DNA of 64,000 bases from Pseudothermotoga elfii DSM 9442 = NBRC 107921 (GCF_000504085.1 NC_022792.1:1454001-1518000), one strand, 5' to 3'; positions 50,468-60,503 are shown, counted from the first letter of the stretch. Numbers and translations: made by a program. Notes: a model not told the origin generated them from the letters alone.

Positions 50468-51274
50468 TTAACTTTTATCAAGCTGCCTGTAAAGATTAAT
50501 CGCCGCGTTCAATGTCATAATTATTGCCTTTTCTTCAGAGTTCTGTATATGTGAACGGTTGATATCTGGAACCGAAAGATCGACCACACCATTTTCTGTT
50601 TGTAGAAATCTGTTAGCATAGCAAACACCAACAAAACCAGCCATTACATTTCTTAAGTGTGCAATAACAAACAAAGCAGACGCTTCCATGTCCATTGAAA
50701 TGATTCCCACTCGATGCCATCGTTGAAAATATTCAGCTGATCTACTGTAAAAATATGAATGTGTCCAGTGTATACCTGTTTTTACTTTGACCCCCATTTG
50801 CTCGGCTGCATTCATCAGTTCCCAATAAACTGGGGGCGAAACAACGGCAGGAAAATTTTCAGAGATGTAGTAATTGGTAACACCATCATCTCTAACGCAG
50901 GCGTACGGAACAACTATGTCACCTTCGTTAATATCTTTCTGAAGTCCTGCAACGCTCCCTACCCTTATCAAAATTCTTGCACCCACGTTTATTAATTCTT
51001 CATAAACTATGCTGGCAGACGGTCCGCCCATACCGGTTGAAGTGACACTTAAAGTGAATCCTTTATACGTTCCTGTATAAGTGATAAACCCTCTATTTTC
51101 TGCTACTTTACGAGCTTTTTCCATATGCTTGATTATCTTGCTAACCCTATTCTGATCGCCTGGCACAAGCACCACAGGAGCTATATCGCCTGCACTGCAT
51201 TGAATATGATACTGTTTCCTACCTTCAAGACCCGTCGGCAGCCGAAAATCGATCTGATACGAAAACACTATCAT
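50468..51274 (-). CDS. NP-I family nucleoside phosphorylase (uridine/purine phosphorylase-like)
   Basis: 268 residues. Phosphate-loop VPGDQNRV near 36-43, TSTGMGGPSASIVYEEL and IRVGSVAGLQ near 100, and the catalytic-region ISMDMEASALF near 200. This is the uridine-phosphorylase/UDP-like NP-I fold, which splits nucleosides with phosphate to base plus (deoxy)ribose-1-phosphate. Base preference is uncertain. ATG behind GAGGGGG. It lies between the GntR regulator and the ABC binding protein with 12-26 bp gaps. Confidence 0.92.
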   Translation of the reverse strand: MIVFSYQIDFRLPTGLEGRKQYHIQCSAGDIAPVVLVPGDQNRVSKIIKHMEKARKVAENRGFITYTGTYKGFTLSVTSTGMGGPSASIVYEELINVGARILIRVGSVAGLQKDINEGDIVVPYACVRDDGVTNYYISENFPAVVSPPVYWELMNAAEQMGVKVKTGIHWTHSYFYSRSAEYFQRWHRVGIISMDMEASALFVIAHLRNVMAGFVGVCYANRFLQTENGVVDLSVPDINRSHIQNSEEKAIIMTLNAAINLYRQLDKS

Positions 51275-51286
51275 TCCCCCTCGCTC

Positions 51287-52027
51287 CTATATTCTTTTTC
51301 TTACAAGTTTCAGGGTAAATATACTGGTATTTACATAATCTTCTGAATACATCCATGGAATTCCATCACCGTCGAAATGAATTTGAGATAGAAAAACAAG
51401 AGGAGTACCCTCAGGTATTTCTAAAAGCTTTGATAGTTTTTTATTACTTAAAAACGTCTTGATCTCAGCAACTGCGTATTTTATTGACACCCCATATTCC
51501 TTTTCCAGAATATCGAACAAAATTTTTTCTGAATTTGCGTGAAAAATGCCTGCGAATTTTTCGAAATATCCTGGTAACCTTGAAATTGCCACAAAAGTTT
51601 CCGCATAAAGTACTGGAATGCCATCAGCCGCATACAATTGTTTTGCTACAGCAATTTGAGCATTGAGTTCAAGATTAAGATGTTTAGCAATTTCTCTATT
51701 TGCGAATAATTTTTCACACTCGTTCATAAGGAAAGAAGGAGCTCTTCCTGAAGAAGAAATTATGTTGAAAAGTCCTCTTAAATATTCAATGCCTGTATGA
51801 ACAAAGGCTTCATTTTTTATAACAAAAGTTCCTAAACCCTGTTTTCTCACAATCAACCCTTCTCTTTCAAGGGCAACCAGTACTTCCCTCACAATTGTTC
51901 TGCTAACACGCAGTTTTTCACATAATTCATCTATAGGTGGAAGCTTTGTGCCCTCAGGAAGCTCGATTATCTCTGCTCTCAGTTTATCAAGGACCTCTCT
52001 ATACAGGGATTTTCTAAAATGTGCCAT
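51287..52027 (-). CDS. GntR-family regulator (HutC/UTRA subfamily)
   Basis: 246 residues. N-terminal winged helix with the GntR pattern KLPPIDELCEKLRVSRTIVREVLVALEREGLIVRKQGLGTFV (in parts, about 29-70), then a UTRA ligand domain. ATG 52027 behind GGGAGGG. It is the first gene of the minus-strand operon, with phosphorylase and ABC genes after it. A palindrome straddles its start region, so it likely autoregulates. Effector unknown. Confidence 0.95.
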   Translation of the reverse strand: MAHFRKSLYREVLDKLRAEIIELPEGTKLPPIDELCEKLRVSRTIVREVLVALEREGLIVRKQGLGTFVIKNEAFVHTGIEYLRGLFNIISSSGRAPSFLMNECEKLFANREIAKHLNLELNAQIAVAKQLYAADGIPVLYAETFVAISRLPGYFEKFAGIFHANSEKILFDILEKEYGVSIKYAVAEIKTFLSNKKLSKLLEIPEGTPLVFLSQIHFDGDGIPWMYSEDYVNTSIFTLKLVRKRI

Positions 52028-52046
52028 TAAATTCCCTCCCAAAACA

Positions 52047-52063
52047 TATTACGTAATACGTAT
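52047..52063. promoter_or_regulatory. Candidate GntR operator
   Basis: TATTACGTAATA (perfect 12-bp palindrome) followed by ACGTAT; two ACGTA cores in 17 bp, 20-36 bp upstream of the GntR ATG. Confidence 0.6.
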
Positions 52064-52110
52064 GATGATATTAATTATATAACATTTATGTCATTAAAAT
52101 GCAAGAATAA
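52064..52110 (-). promoter_or_regulatory. Probable promoter of the GntR operon
   Basis: On the minus strand TTGCAT is followed after 17 bp by TATATAAT. The -10 lies about 20 bp upstream of the palindrome, so a bound regulator would block the start site. Confidence 0.55.
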
Positions 52111-52216
52111 TTTTCAGTTATTTCTAACGTCTAATCCCAATAAAAAATCATGGAAGGAAGAAAACCGACAATTTCGCTTTTTTTCTCTCGATTGCTCGAG
52201 ATGGTGTCCTTTTTCT

Positions 52217-53026
52217 CTAAAACTCCGTCAGCAGTTTTTTTACTAAAAAATCTACATCGTAAAAACCGTAAAGTCTTCCAGCATCTCGATTGTGAAATTC
52301 TCTAAGTAATGTTTGATAAACCCTCTGAACAAGAGGTTTTCTGCAGTACACCCAGCTGCCCCATGGAAGCCTTCCTATTACTACTGAAAGATTTAATGGA
52401 TACATGAGCAAATCAACCACACAGAGAAACTCATCGTCATCATCACATTCTGCAATAGCTAAGGTGAGTTTATCTTTAACTATTTCTATATTTGAGATAT
52501 GTTTGATAAATTTCTGGTAATCTTTCACTTTTCCAGAAAGAACCACTTCGAAAACTTCATCGAGCGGGCGATCACAGAGAAACTTTGCAAGATATTCAAG
52601 TTCTTCACCTTTGGCTGCTTTTAGAAATCCAGTATCAGTAACAAGTGCTACGGCAAAAGCAAAAAGTATGTCTTCCTCAAGATCTATTCCATCACTCAAA
52701 TCATAGAGGTTCATAACATTAGCTGTTCTAATTCTTACATATTTCATAAAAGCCTTCTTGAGGAACTGAGAATCAGGATTTGCGTGATGGTCAAAAACAG
52801 CATAGTTGTAAACTCTGAATGGGATTTTTTCTGGTTCAGATGTGTCGTAAATATAAAAGGCGTGGATTTTTTCTGGAAATATACTGTTTTCTACTTTCAA
52901 TTTTCTCATGAGATTCAAAACCGTTACATCCGGCTGATGAACAAACAAATATCCACCTATGATTCTATATCCCCAGTAAACACTTGCAAAACCATCGGCA
53001 TCGGCATTCAAATGAGTTGTGTGCAA
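52217..53026 (-). CDS. DHH-family phosphoesterase-like protein
   Basis: 269 residues. Motif I in NADADGFAS at residues 7-15 (DxD), motif III FDHHANPDS around 80, then ALVTDTGFL and an acidic ECDDDDEF. These are the metal ligands of the RecJ/NrnA/PPX1 superfamily, though the DHHA1 nucleic-acid module (GGxxxA) is not clear. TTG start 10 bp after the mutS stop, on the same strand; cotranscription with mutS suggests nuclease or oligonucleotide turnover. Short for the family (about 320). Confidence 0.8.
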   Translation of the reverse strand: MHTTHLNADADGFASVYWGYRIIGGYLFVHQPDVTVLNLMRKLKVENSIFPEKIHAFYIYDTSEPEKIPFRVYNYAVFDHHANPDSQFLKKAFMKYVRIRTANVMNLYDLSDGIDLEEDILFAFAVALVTDTGFLKAAKGEELEYLAKFLCDRPLDEVFEVVLSGKVKDYQKFIKHISNIEIVKDKLTLAIAECDDDDEFLCVVDLLMYPLNLSVVIGRLPWGSWVYCRKPLVQRVYQTLLREFHNRDAGRLYGFYDVDFLVKKLLTEF

Positions 53027-53036
53027 TACTGGAAAA

Positions 53037-55472
53037 TCACCACAGTTGGGCTTGATTCGGATGCACCTTCTTTTTTTTGAGTTTTTTCAATTTTTCACTG
53101 CTGATAACTCTTAATTTGTCCTCAAGTTCGCTCTTATTGGCTATAACATCAAGTACTTCTCGAGCCCGTTGAATGATCTCACCCGGCAATCCGGCGATGC
53201 CGGCTACTTCAATTCCATAACTTCTATCAGCTATTCCATCAACAACCCTGTGCAAAAAAATCACCTGATTTTTTTCTTCAATTACCTGAACAGTCTTATT
53301 AACTATGCCGTCGTACATTTTTGCAAGTTCTGTGAGTTCAGTAAAATGAGTCGCAAATATGCATTTACAGCTTATCTGATTTTGTAAATATTCCGATACA
53401 GCCCAGGCTATACTTATTCCATCGAAAGTACTGGTACCTCTTCCAACTTCATCAAGCAAAATAAGACTATTTTCTGTTGCTTGATAAACTATCTTGGCAA
53501 CCTCATTCATCTCTATTAAAAACGTACTCTTACCAGATGCTATATCGTCTCGAATACCCATTTTTGCAAAAATCCTGTCGAAAACAGGTAATATCGCTTC
53601 ATCTGCCGGTACAAAACTGCCCATCTGCGCCATAATAGAAACCAGCGCTACCTGCCTTATAAAAGTTGATTTGCCGCTCATATTTGGGCCAGTCAAAATA
53701 ATAAAATTCTTTGTACGATCCATTTCCAGATCATTTGGTACAAAGGTATCCACAAGTCTTTCAACAACCGGGTGCCTTGAATTTCTCAGCAGGAGTTTTC
53801 CATCATTACTGAAACTCGGTTTGGTGTAGCCATAGCGAATAGCAACATATGCAAGTGTGGAGAGAACATCTATCTGTGCAAGAAATTCAGCCAATTCTAT
53901 AATCAAGCCAACTTTTGAAGAAAGTGATGCGCATATCTCATCATAAATCTCTTTCTCGCGCCTTTCAAGATTTTCTTTAGCAGTCAACATCTTCTGCTCG
54001 AATTCTTTCAGTTCATCTGTTATGAACCTCTCTGCGTTGACGAGTGTTTGTTTTCTAACATAATTGGGTGGAATTTTTGATAAATGTGATTTGGTTATTT
54101 CAATATAATAGCCGAATACTGAATTATACCCAACTCTCAAATTGGGTATACCAGTTCGATCTCTTTCACGTTGTTCAAAATTGTTCAAGAATTCTTGAGA
54201 ATGATAGACAAGTTCTCTCAACTGATCAAGCTGTTCATCATAACCTTCTTTGATAACTTTTCCTTCACCTATAACAGATGATGGTTCTTCTTTTATCGCA
54301 TCATTGAGAATTTCGCAAATATCATGCAAGCAGTCAACCATAGCCGCCTCAGGAAACGCTTCATTTGTTAAAAGAACTTCTTTTATATACGGACATACCT
54401 GAAGTGTTGATCGGAGAGCAACGAGGTCTTTCACTGAGGCTTTTCCGTAGTTGATTCTATTTGCAATTCTCTGAATATCTCTCACGGCTTGCAAATACTC
54501 TCTAATTTCATTGAGAAGAATCGAATCTTCTACAAATGCCTGCACTTTGTCAAGTCTTTTATTTATCTCATAAAGATCTCTGAGTGGTTGGAGAATCCAA
54601 TTTTTTAACAACCTGGACCCCATCGATGTTTTAGTGTGGTTCAAAACATCGAATAAATTTTTTCCTTTTTCTCCGCCAACCAGGCTAAGATGCTCTATTG
54701 TTGCAGGATCGAGAAAAACATACATCTGATCTCTGATAATCCTCGGTGGCTTAACAAGTGTGCATGGCGACATTAATGTGTATCTTAAATACCTTACAAG
54801 CGCTCCAAAAACTTTTAGATTACTTCCAAGCTCGAGGTGGTCTATGTCAGAAACCTTGAATACTTCTGCAATATCTTTTTCGAGTAAAGCATCGTCCAGA
54901 TGCCAATCAGCAAGCGATTCTATCATTATATCAGCCAGATTTTTCTCAAGATCTTGCCTTAAATCTGGTTCGCAAAGTACCTGAGATACTTTCACTGACC
55001 CAAGAAAATCAATCATAGATTGAAAATCTTTGAAAGACACCACAAAACTCTCACCTGTTGAAATATCTACACCTGCGACCGAGTATTCGCTTTTCCTGCA
55101 TATGGCAACAAGGTAATTATTGGAATTTTGATCAAGTAGATCATCCTCTAAAACTGTACCTGGCGTGACAATGCGGGTTACTTCTCTTTTTACAAGACCC
55201 TTAGCTGTAGAAGGATCTTCCACCTGATCACATATTGCTACTTTGTACCCGAATTGGACAAGTTTTTTCAAATATGTGTTCAAAGCATGATAAGGTACAC
55301 CAGCCATGGGAGCATCCTGCCTGTGAGTCAGGACAAGATCCAGAGTTTTAGAAACAATCTCAGCGTCTTCAAAAAAAGCCTCGTAAAAATCTCCGAGGCG
55401 AAAGAGAAGAATAGCATCTTTATACTTTGATTTTATATCCATGTACTGTTGCATCATCGGGGTGAGCTTCAA
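53037..55472 (-). CDS. mutS: DNA mismatch repair protein MutS
   Basis: 811 residues. N-terminal mismatch domain with the Phe-x-Glu-type region FRLGDFYEAFFEDA near 24, connector and lever domains, and the C-terminal ATPase (Walker A GPNMSGKST, Walker B LILLDEVGRGTSTFDG, in parts). The start is TTG 55472 behind AAGGTGAG. A DHH gene follows 10 bp after the stop. mutL is not in the window. Confidence 0.97.
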   Translation of the reverse strand: MKLTPMMQQYMDIKSKYKDAILLFRLGDFYEAFFEDAEIVSKTLDLVLTHRQDAPMAGVPYHALNTYLKKLVQFGYKVAICDQVEDPSTAKGLVKREVTRIVTPGTVLEDDLLDQNSNNYLVAICRKSEYSVAGVDISTGESFVVSFKDFQSMIDFLGSVKVSQVLCEPDLRQDLEKNLADIMIESLADWHLDDALLEKDIAEVFKVSDIDHLELGSNLKVFGALVRYLRYTLMSPCTLVKPPRIIRDQMYVFLDPATIEHLSLVGGEKGKNLFDVLNHTKTSMGSRLLKNWILQPLRDLYEINKRLDKVQAFVEDSILLNEIREYLQAVRDIQRIANRINYGKASVKDLVALRSTLQVCPYIKEVLLTNEAFPEAAMVDCLHDICEILNDAIKEEPSSVIGEGKVIKEGYDEQLDQLRELVYHSQEFLNNFEQRERDRTGIPNLRVGYNSVFGYYIEITKSHLSKIPPNYVRKQTLVNAERFITDELKEFEQKMLTAKENLERREKEIYDEICASLSSKVGLIIELAEFLAQIDVLSTLAYVAIRYGYTKPSFSNDGKLLLRNSRHPVVERLVDTFVPNDLEMDRTKNFIILTGPNMSGKSTFIRQVALVSIMAQMGSFVPADEAILPVFDRIFAKMGIRDDIASGKSTFLIEMNEVAKIVYQATENSLILLDEVGRGTSTFDGISIAWAVSEYLQNQISCKCIFATHFTELTELAKMYDGIVNKTVQVIEEKNQVIFLHRVVDGIADRSYGIEVAGIAGLPGEIIQRAREVLDVIANKSELEDKLRVISSEKLKKLKKKKVHPNQAQLW

Positions 55473-55478
55473 TTAATC

Positions 55479-56078
55479 TCACCTTCTTTTTGATTCTATT
55501 ACTTTATCCACCAGCCCGTAATCGAGAGCTTCATAAGCACTCATAAAGAAATCTCGATCAGTGTCTTTTTCTATCCTATCCAGGGGCTGTCCCGTCTTCT
55601 CGCTCAGTATTGTGTTAATGAGATTTTTAATCCTCAGCAGCTCTTTTGTGATTATCTCGACATCTTTCACAGGTCCCTCTGCTCCTCCAAGTGGTTGATG
55701 AAGCATTATCCTGGCGTTGGGTAGGGCAAATCGTTTGCCCTTTGTACCGCTTGCAAGAAGAACCGCCGCCATCGAAGCAGCCTGTCCTACACATATAGTC
55801 ACAACATCACTCTTTATGTACTGCATAGTATCGTATATGGCCAGGCCAGCTGTTACAGACCCACCGGGACTGTTTATATAAAGCTGAATATCCTTATCTG
55901 GATCCTCAGCCTCAAGGAACAGAAGTTGCGCAACAACGAGGTTTGCCACATGATCGTCTATAGCGTAACCAAGAAATACTATACGATCTTTTAGAAGGCG
56001 GGAATAGATATCATAAGCCCGCTCATATCTTCCTGTAGATTCAATAACAGTCGGTATTAATTGGTCAGTTATCTTCAT
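55479..56078 (-). CDS. clpP: ATP-dependent Clp protease proteolytic subunit ClpP
   Basis: 199 residues from ATG 56078 (GGAGG site). Catalytic Ser102 (GQAASM), His127 (LHQPLGG) and Asp176 (DTDRDFF) are present. Assembles with ClpX/ClpA. Overlaps the tig stop by about 14 bp; the tig-clpP order is common in bacteria (usually tig-clpP-clpX). Here clpX does not follow, mutS does. Confidence 0.97.
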
Positions 56079-57363
56079 TTTTTTGAGCCTCCTTGCCCTC
56101 ATTCTGAAGTTCTTCCGGCTTAACATCAACTATCTTTGCGCGCTGAACAATAAGTTCGGCAACTTTTCTTTTCAACAATTCCCAGCGAACATCCTCAAAG
56201 ATATCGTTTCTTGACTTCAGAATACTTTTCGCTCTTTCAACCGATATTCCCCAGGCAATTGCCAGATTTTCTGCTTCATTTTGAACCTCATCTTCCGACA
56301 CATCCAGGTTATTTTCCCGGGCAACTTTCCGAATAGAATAGGTTTCTTTCATATCTGTTATATAGTAGTTCTTAAGTGCCTCTCTCAGTTTTTCCGGATT
56401 ATTGTCATGATCTTTCAGTAATTTCTCATACTCTTCTCTGTCGCGCCTGATCTTATCAAAGACCGTTTCTACTAACTGCGACAGCGTCCTTTCAGATACC
56501 AAAAGCTGTGAAGTTTTAACCAGTGAATCCAGAGCCTGTGTTTTCAAAAATTCATCCATCTCTTTCTCGTACAGTTCGTTTCCTTCTCTTTCTATGGCAT
56601 CTTTCAACTGCTCAAGTGTTTCATATTCGGCGCTTACCGTTTTTGCAAGTTCGTCTGAAATATCAATCAATCGCCTCTTATTTACCTGCTCTATTTCTAT
56701 TTTGTAATGGTATACCTTTCCCTCTCCGAAATCTCTGTCAAATTCAACCACATCGCCAGACTTCTTGCCTACTATCTCACTGACTACAGGTCTGTCGTCC
56801 TCTTTGTAAAGGACGTATTCACTTACCTTCTGATTCATTATTACTTTGCCATCTGTCGTAATAGTCATTTTTACTCTTACCATATCGTCGTATTCCGCAG
56901 GTCCTTCTTTTGGTTCAAGTATCGCGTGTGTTTGCTGAAGCTCTTTCAACTTTCTCTCAATATAGTCTTTCATGACAGAAGGTTTGTCAACTTTCTTCAA
57001 CTCAAAATCCTCGAATGGTTTGATCTCAACATCTGGCAATCTGTGAACCTCTATTGTCATTCTTGCTCTGTTATTGGATAACTCGAAATCGACCAGGATA
57101 GGAGGTAAAAGCATGTTTTCCTGTTCATCTATTTGTTTTACAATTTTTTGCCAGAAAAAGTCAATCATTTCAGATTTTACAGTTTCCGGGTATCTTGATC
57201 TTACAATTTGCTTTGGAGCCCTCCCTTTTCTAAATCCGGGTATTTCCACTCTGTTAACTACCTGTCTTAATGCAACTTCCTCAGCTTCTTCGATCTCATC
57301 TTTTGTGAATGTGTATTCACATACAACCATGTTTTTATCCTCTGTTTTAACTACTCGCTCCAT
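56065..57363 (-). CDS. tig: Trigger factor (ribosome-associated chaperone)
   Basis: 432 residues. N-terminal ribosome-binding domain with the signature [13 protein letters not shown] (40-52), a PPIase-like middle domain (about 155-240) and a helical C-terminal chaperone part. ATG with GGAGG. It heads the tig-clpP-mutS-DHH run of minus-strand genes. Confidence 0.96.
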
Positions 57364-57417
57364 TTCGTTGACCTCCTTAGCTTTTGTACAGAAAAATTAT
57401 AGCATGTTTGCACGATC

Positions 57418-57442
57418 AAAAAAAAAGCAGGCTTTCGCCTGC
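57418..57442 (-). terminator. Terminator after tRNA-Gln
   Basis: GCAGGC/GCCTGC stem with GAAA-type loop, followed on the minus strand by nine T. Confidence 0.9.
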
Positions 57443-57447
57443 GACCC

Positions 57448-57521
57448 TGGCTGGGAGGGGAGGACTCGAACCTCCACCGGCGGATCCAGAGTCCGCTGTC
57501 CTACCATTAGACGACCTCCCA
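57448..57521 (-). tRNA. tRNA-Gln (anticodon CTG)
   Basis: 74-nt cloverleaf on the minus strand with encoded CCA. Acceptor TGGGAGG/CCTCCCA, anticodon stem GCGGA/TCCGC with loop CTCTGGA (anticodon CTG), T arm GGAGG-TTCGAGT-CCTCC. Lies between ftsI and tig. Confidence 0.95.
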
Positions 57522-57557
57522 ACGCCAGTCAAATTATATCATCACGGGGGATCACGG

Positions 57558-59333
57558 TCAAGGCTCTTCTAATATCAAGACAACTTCTCTTAAATCACTG
57601 GAACCAGCTTCTGGATATTGATCAGCAACCAGACCTGTTCCGTTAAATCTCACGTTTTTCACACCCAGCTCGTTCATAATTATGAGCGCATCTCTTAGGC
57701 TCAATCCTTTCAAATTTGGCATTATTCCTTTCGGAAAACTGATCCACCTTTCCCTTGAAAGATCTATAATTTTTCTAACGATCGAGGCGAAGACAGGAGC
57801 CGCCACTTCACTTGCAAGATATCTCTCATTCGAGGGTTCGTCTATGTAAACAAGTATTGTGTACTTTGGATTTTCGTACGGATAAAACCCTGCGAAAATC
57901 GAAAAATATTTTCCCTCCCCGGCCGCTATTTTTTGTGCTGTACCAGTTTTGCCAGCTACATTTACACCGGGAACCTGTGCTTTTATTCCTGTACCCTCTT
58001 CTACAACCTTTCTGAGCATTTGACAGACCAGAGAAGATGTTTTTTCACTGACAATTCTTCTGGTTTCAGGTATCTTTTCTTCAAGCAAAGTGGGATAAAC
58101 ATACTCTCCTCTGTTTGCAATAACATTAAATGCCGCAAGAAATTGAAGAGGAGGTGTACCTATACCATGACCTATTGAGATCATTGCAAAATCTATTTTC
58201 GACCACTGTTCAGGCCTTCTAAGTACACCATCTATTTCCCCGGCTATTTCCACACCTGTTTTTTCACCTAAACCGAAACGCCTTAACCAACTATAATATC
58301 CATATTCTCCCATTTTTTCCTTTATCTTCTTAGCTATCAGGATCGTCGCAGTATTGCAGGATACAGCAAGTGCCTTCTGAACATCAACTTGTCCATGTGC
58401 TTCAAGATCCTTCACCACTATGTCAAGATCTTCAACTGGTTTCACACTGCCATTACATTCAAAAACATCATCTGGCCCAACTATGTTATTCTCAATAGCA
58501 ATCGAATAAATCACAGGCTTAATTGCTGAACCAGGTTCAAAATAACCCAAAACTGCGTCGTTCCAATCTCTCGTTGTGACCATAGCCCGTATCTTTCCTG
58601 TATTTGTTTCCATTACAACAACTCCGCCCGCAATTGCGTTGTTTTCCAAAACGGCTTTCTGAATTTCCTCATAACAAATTTTTTGAATGTCTATATCTAT
58701 GCTTAATTTAACATCGCTGCCATCTTCGGGTTCTATGATCTGTTCTATATTCGGAGACAAACTGACAAACCCATGGTATTTCAGCAGCAATTTTCCATCT
58801 TTTCTCTTTTTGAGAATCTTATCAAGTTTTTCTTCCACGCCTCCAGTACCGTGTCCATCAATTACTCTGCCAACAATTTTATCCAGAGCATAATCAGAGA
58901 TTTGCCGTCTTCTGGTTTGAATTTCAATCGATATAAATGGAAGCAACGAAGTTGGGATTTTGTTGACTATAGCCTCCCTGTCACGAGATTCATCCAATCT
59001 TATAAAACGTGTCTTGCCATTTAGCAATTCGGCTGGTGAATAAGGCAGGTTAAAATTTTTCACAAGTAGAGAAAGCTGCGCGTCAATACTATCAATATAT
59101 CTCTGCTTAAGATAATTTACATCCAGATAAGCAACATAAAACGCTTCATCGACAGCACAAAGTCGATCATTGACATCAAGCAACTTACCTCTTGTGGCAG
59201 GCAAAGTAATCATCCAGTGCTTCGGCGAATACGCAGCGTTTCCTTTTAGAAGGAAAGAAACAACCATCACCGCTGAAAATATAGCTGCCACATAAAATAT
59301 CAATTTCACGCGCAACCTGAATACATTATTCAT
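57558..59333 (-). CDS. ftsI: Penicillin-binding protein 2/FtsI-type transpeptidase
   Basis: 591 residues. One N-terminal membrane helix (about 10-30), pedestal domain, and the transpeptidase motifs SxxK (SAIK 269-272), SxN (SCN near 327) and KTG (near 455). It has a short PASTA-like C-terminus (PNLKGLSLRDALIIMNELGV, in parts). It crosslinks septal peptidoglycan. Overlaps ftsL-like gene by eight bases. Position after rsmH and ftsL is the start of the classical dcw cluster, but the remaining mur/fts genes are absent here. Confidence 0.94.
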   Translation of the reverse strand: MNNVFRLRVKLIFYVAAIFSAVMVVSFLLKGNAAYSPKHWMITLPATRGKLLDVNDRLCAVDEAFYVAYLDVNYLKQRYIDSIDAQLSLLVKNFNLPYSPAELLNGKTRFIRLDESRDREAIVNKIPTSLLPFISIEIQTRRRQISDYALDKIVGRVIDGHGTGGVEEKLDKILKKRKDGKLLLKYHGFVSLSPNIEQIIEPEDGSDVKLSIDIDIQKICYEEIQKAVLENNAIAGGVVVMETNTGKIRAMVTTRDWNDAVLGYFEPGSAIKPVIYSIAIENNIVGPDDVFECNGSVKPVEDLDIVVKDLEAHGQVDVQKALAVSCNTATILIAKKIKEKMGEYGYYSWLRRFGLGEKTGVEIAGEIDGVLRRPEQWSKIDFAMISIGHGIGTPPLQFLAAFNVIANRGEYVYPTLLEEKIPETRRIVSEKTSSLVCQMLRKVVEEGTGIKAQVPGVNVAGKTGTAQKIAAGEGKYFSIFAGFYPYENPKYTILVYIDEPSNERYLASEVAAPVFASIVRKIIDLSRERWISFPKGIMPNLKGLSLRDALIIMNELGVKNVRFNGTGLVADQYPEAGSSDLREVVLILEEP

Positions 59334-59610
59334 ACTCCTCTGGTCTAACTATTTCCTGTCTGGCGAGAATTAATGATTGCTCTTTTTCAAGCTGCTCGAT
59401 TTGTTTCTCAAGCTCAAAAATTCTCATCTGGAGTGCTTTGTTTTGTAGAGAGAGCTGAGCAGATACTTTTGTCAGTCTGATAGCTGGAATTGTAAATATG
59501 ATTACGAGTGTTCCAAAGAACAGAATAAGTAACAATCTTGGTAGGTCACGAACCAAGGTGCGCGTAATAGCCTTTGAATTCCGCTTCGCTTGAATTCTCG
59601 CGAGGGCCAA
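59326..59610 (-). CDS. ftsL: FtsL/DivIC-like septum protein
   Basis: 94 residues from TTG 59610 (GAGGAGG site upstream; a GTG at 59628 overlaps that site and is less likely). A basic cytosolic N-terminus, one membrane helix (LLLILFFGTLVIIFTIPAI, in parts) and a heptad coiled coil (LQNKALQMRIFELEKQIEQL, in parts). Sequence is poorly conserved in this family; identity comes from position between rsmH and ftsI. Overlaps ftsI by eight bases. Confidence 0.8.
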   Translation of the reverse strand: MALARIQAKRNSKAITRTLVRDLPRLLLILFFGTLVIIFTIPAIRLTKVSAQLSLQNKALQMRIFELEKQIEQLEKEQSLILARQEIVRPEEYE

Positions 59611-59624
59611 ACCCCCTCCTCCTC

Positions 59625-60503
59625 TCACTTTCGCTCCGCTATACGCATCTTTGCGCTCCGAGCTTTCGGATTTTCTCTGACCTCCTCCAAACTCGGTCTT
59701 ACAGGCTTTCTTGTTAATACATCTAATTCTTGAATGGATCTGAAAGCTTCCTTCACTATTCTGTCTTCAAGTGAATGAAAAGAGATCACAATTATTCGCC
59801 CATTTTGATTTAAAATATCTGGCACCTGAACCAAAAAATTTCTTAGATTCTCAAGTTCGTTGTTTACAGCTATCCTGATCGCCTGAAAAACTCTGGTTGC
59901 AAAATGCCTTCTTCGAAATCTTCTTTCTTTTTCAGGTAAAGCTCTTGCTATAACTTCAACGAGCTTTGCCGTTGTTTCTACAGGTCTGTTTTTGACAATA
60001 AAACGCGCTATACGACCTGCATACCGTTTCTCTTCCCCATACTCAAAAAATATTCGTCGTAGCTGGTTTTCCTGCCAGAAATTAACGATATCATACGCTG
60101 TAAGACGCTGCGTCTTATCCATTCTCATATCTAATGGGCCATCTGAAGAAAACGCAAAACCACGCTCGCCTTTCATAAGCTGCAGCGTGGATACGCCGAG
60201 ATCCATTATTATTCCATTAACTGCCTTTACTCCAAGCTGGCTTAAAACTCTTTGCGCCTCCACATACGTAGCTTTCAGTAACTTCGCTCTGCCTTCGCTT
60301 TCGTATTTTTTCAATCGCTGCTTCGCCACACTTAAGATTTCTTCATCTACATCAATTCCTATGACCACGCTGCCTTTAATGTTTTCGAGTATCGCCTCGC
60401 TATGTCCACCTGCCCCTACAGTACAATCCAGAAACACTCCTCTTAAATTGCTGAAATAACTCAGCACTTCTTTTACCATGACTGGGACATGAACAATTTC
60501 CAT
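59625..60503 (-). CDS. rsmH: 16S rRNA (cytosine1402-N4)-methyltransferase RsmH (MraW)
   Basis: 292 residues from ATG 60503 (GGAG at 8-base spacing; an ATG at 60509 is also possible). SAM motif LDCTVGAGGHSEAIL near 27, a later DLGVSTLQL and the C-terminal VISFHSLEDRIVKEAFR, all in parts. Methylates C1402 of 16S rRNA. First gene of rsmH-ftsL-ftsI; mraZ is not present upstream. Confidence 0.95.
   Translation of the reverse strand: MEIVHVPVMVKEVLSYFSNLRGVFLDCTVGAGGHSEAILENIKGSVVIGIDVDEEILSVAKQRLKKYESEGRAKLLKATYVEAQRVLSQLGVKAVNGIIMDLGVSTLQLMKGERGFAFSSDGPLDMRMDKTQRLTAYDIVNFWQENQLRRIFFEYGEEKRYAGRIARFIVKNRPVETTAKLVEVIARALPEKERRFRRRHFATRVFQAIRIAVNNELENLRNFLVQVPDILNQNGRIIVISFHSLEDRIVKEAFRSIQELDVLTRKPVRPSLEEVRENPKARSAKMRIAERK

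Noticed and set aside
52186-52201. TCTCGA/TCGAGA hairpin as a terminator of the DHH gene
   Set aside because: No T-run follows on the minus strand.
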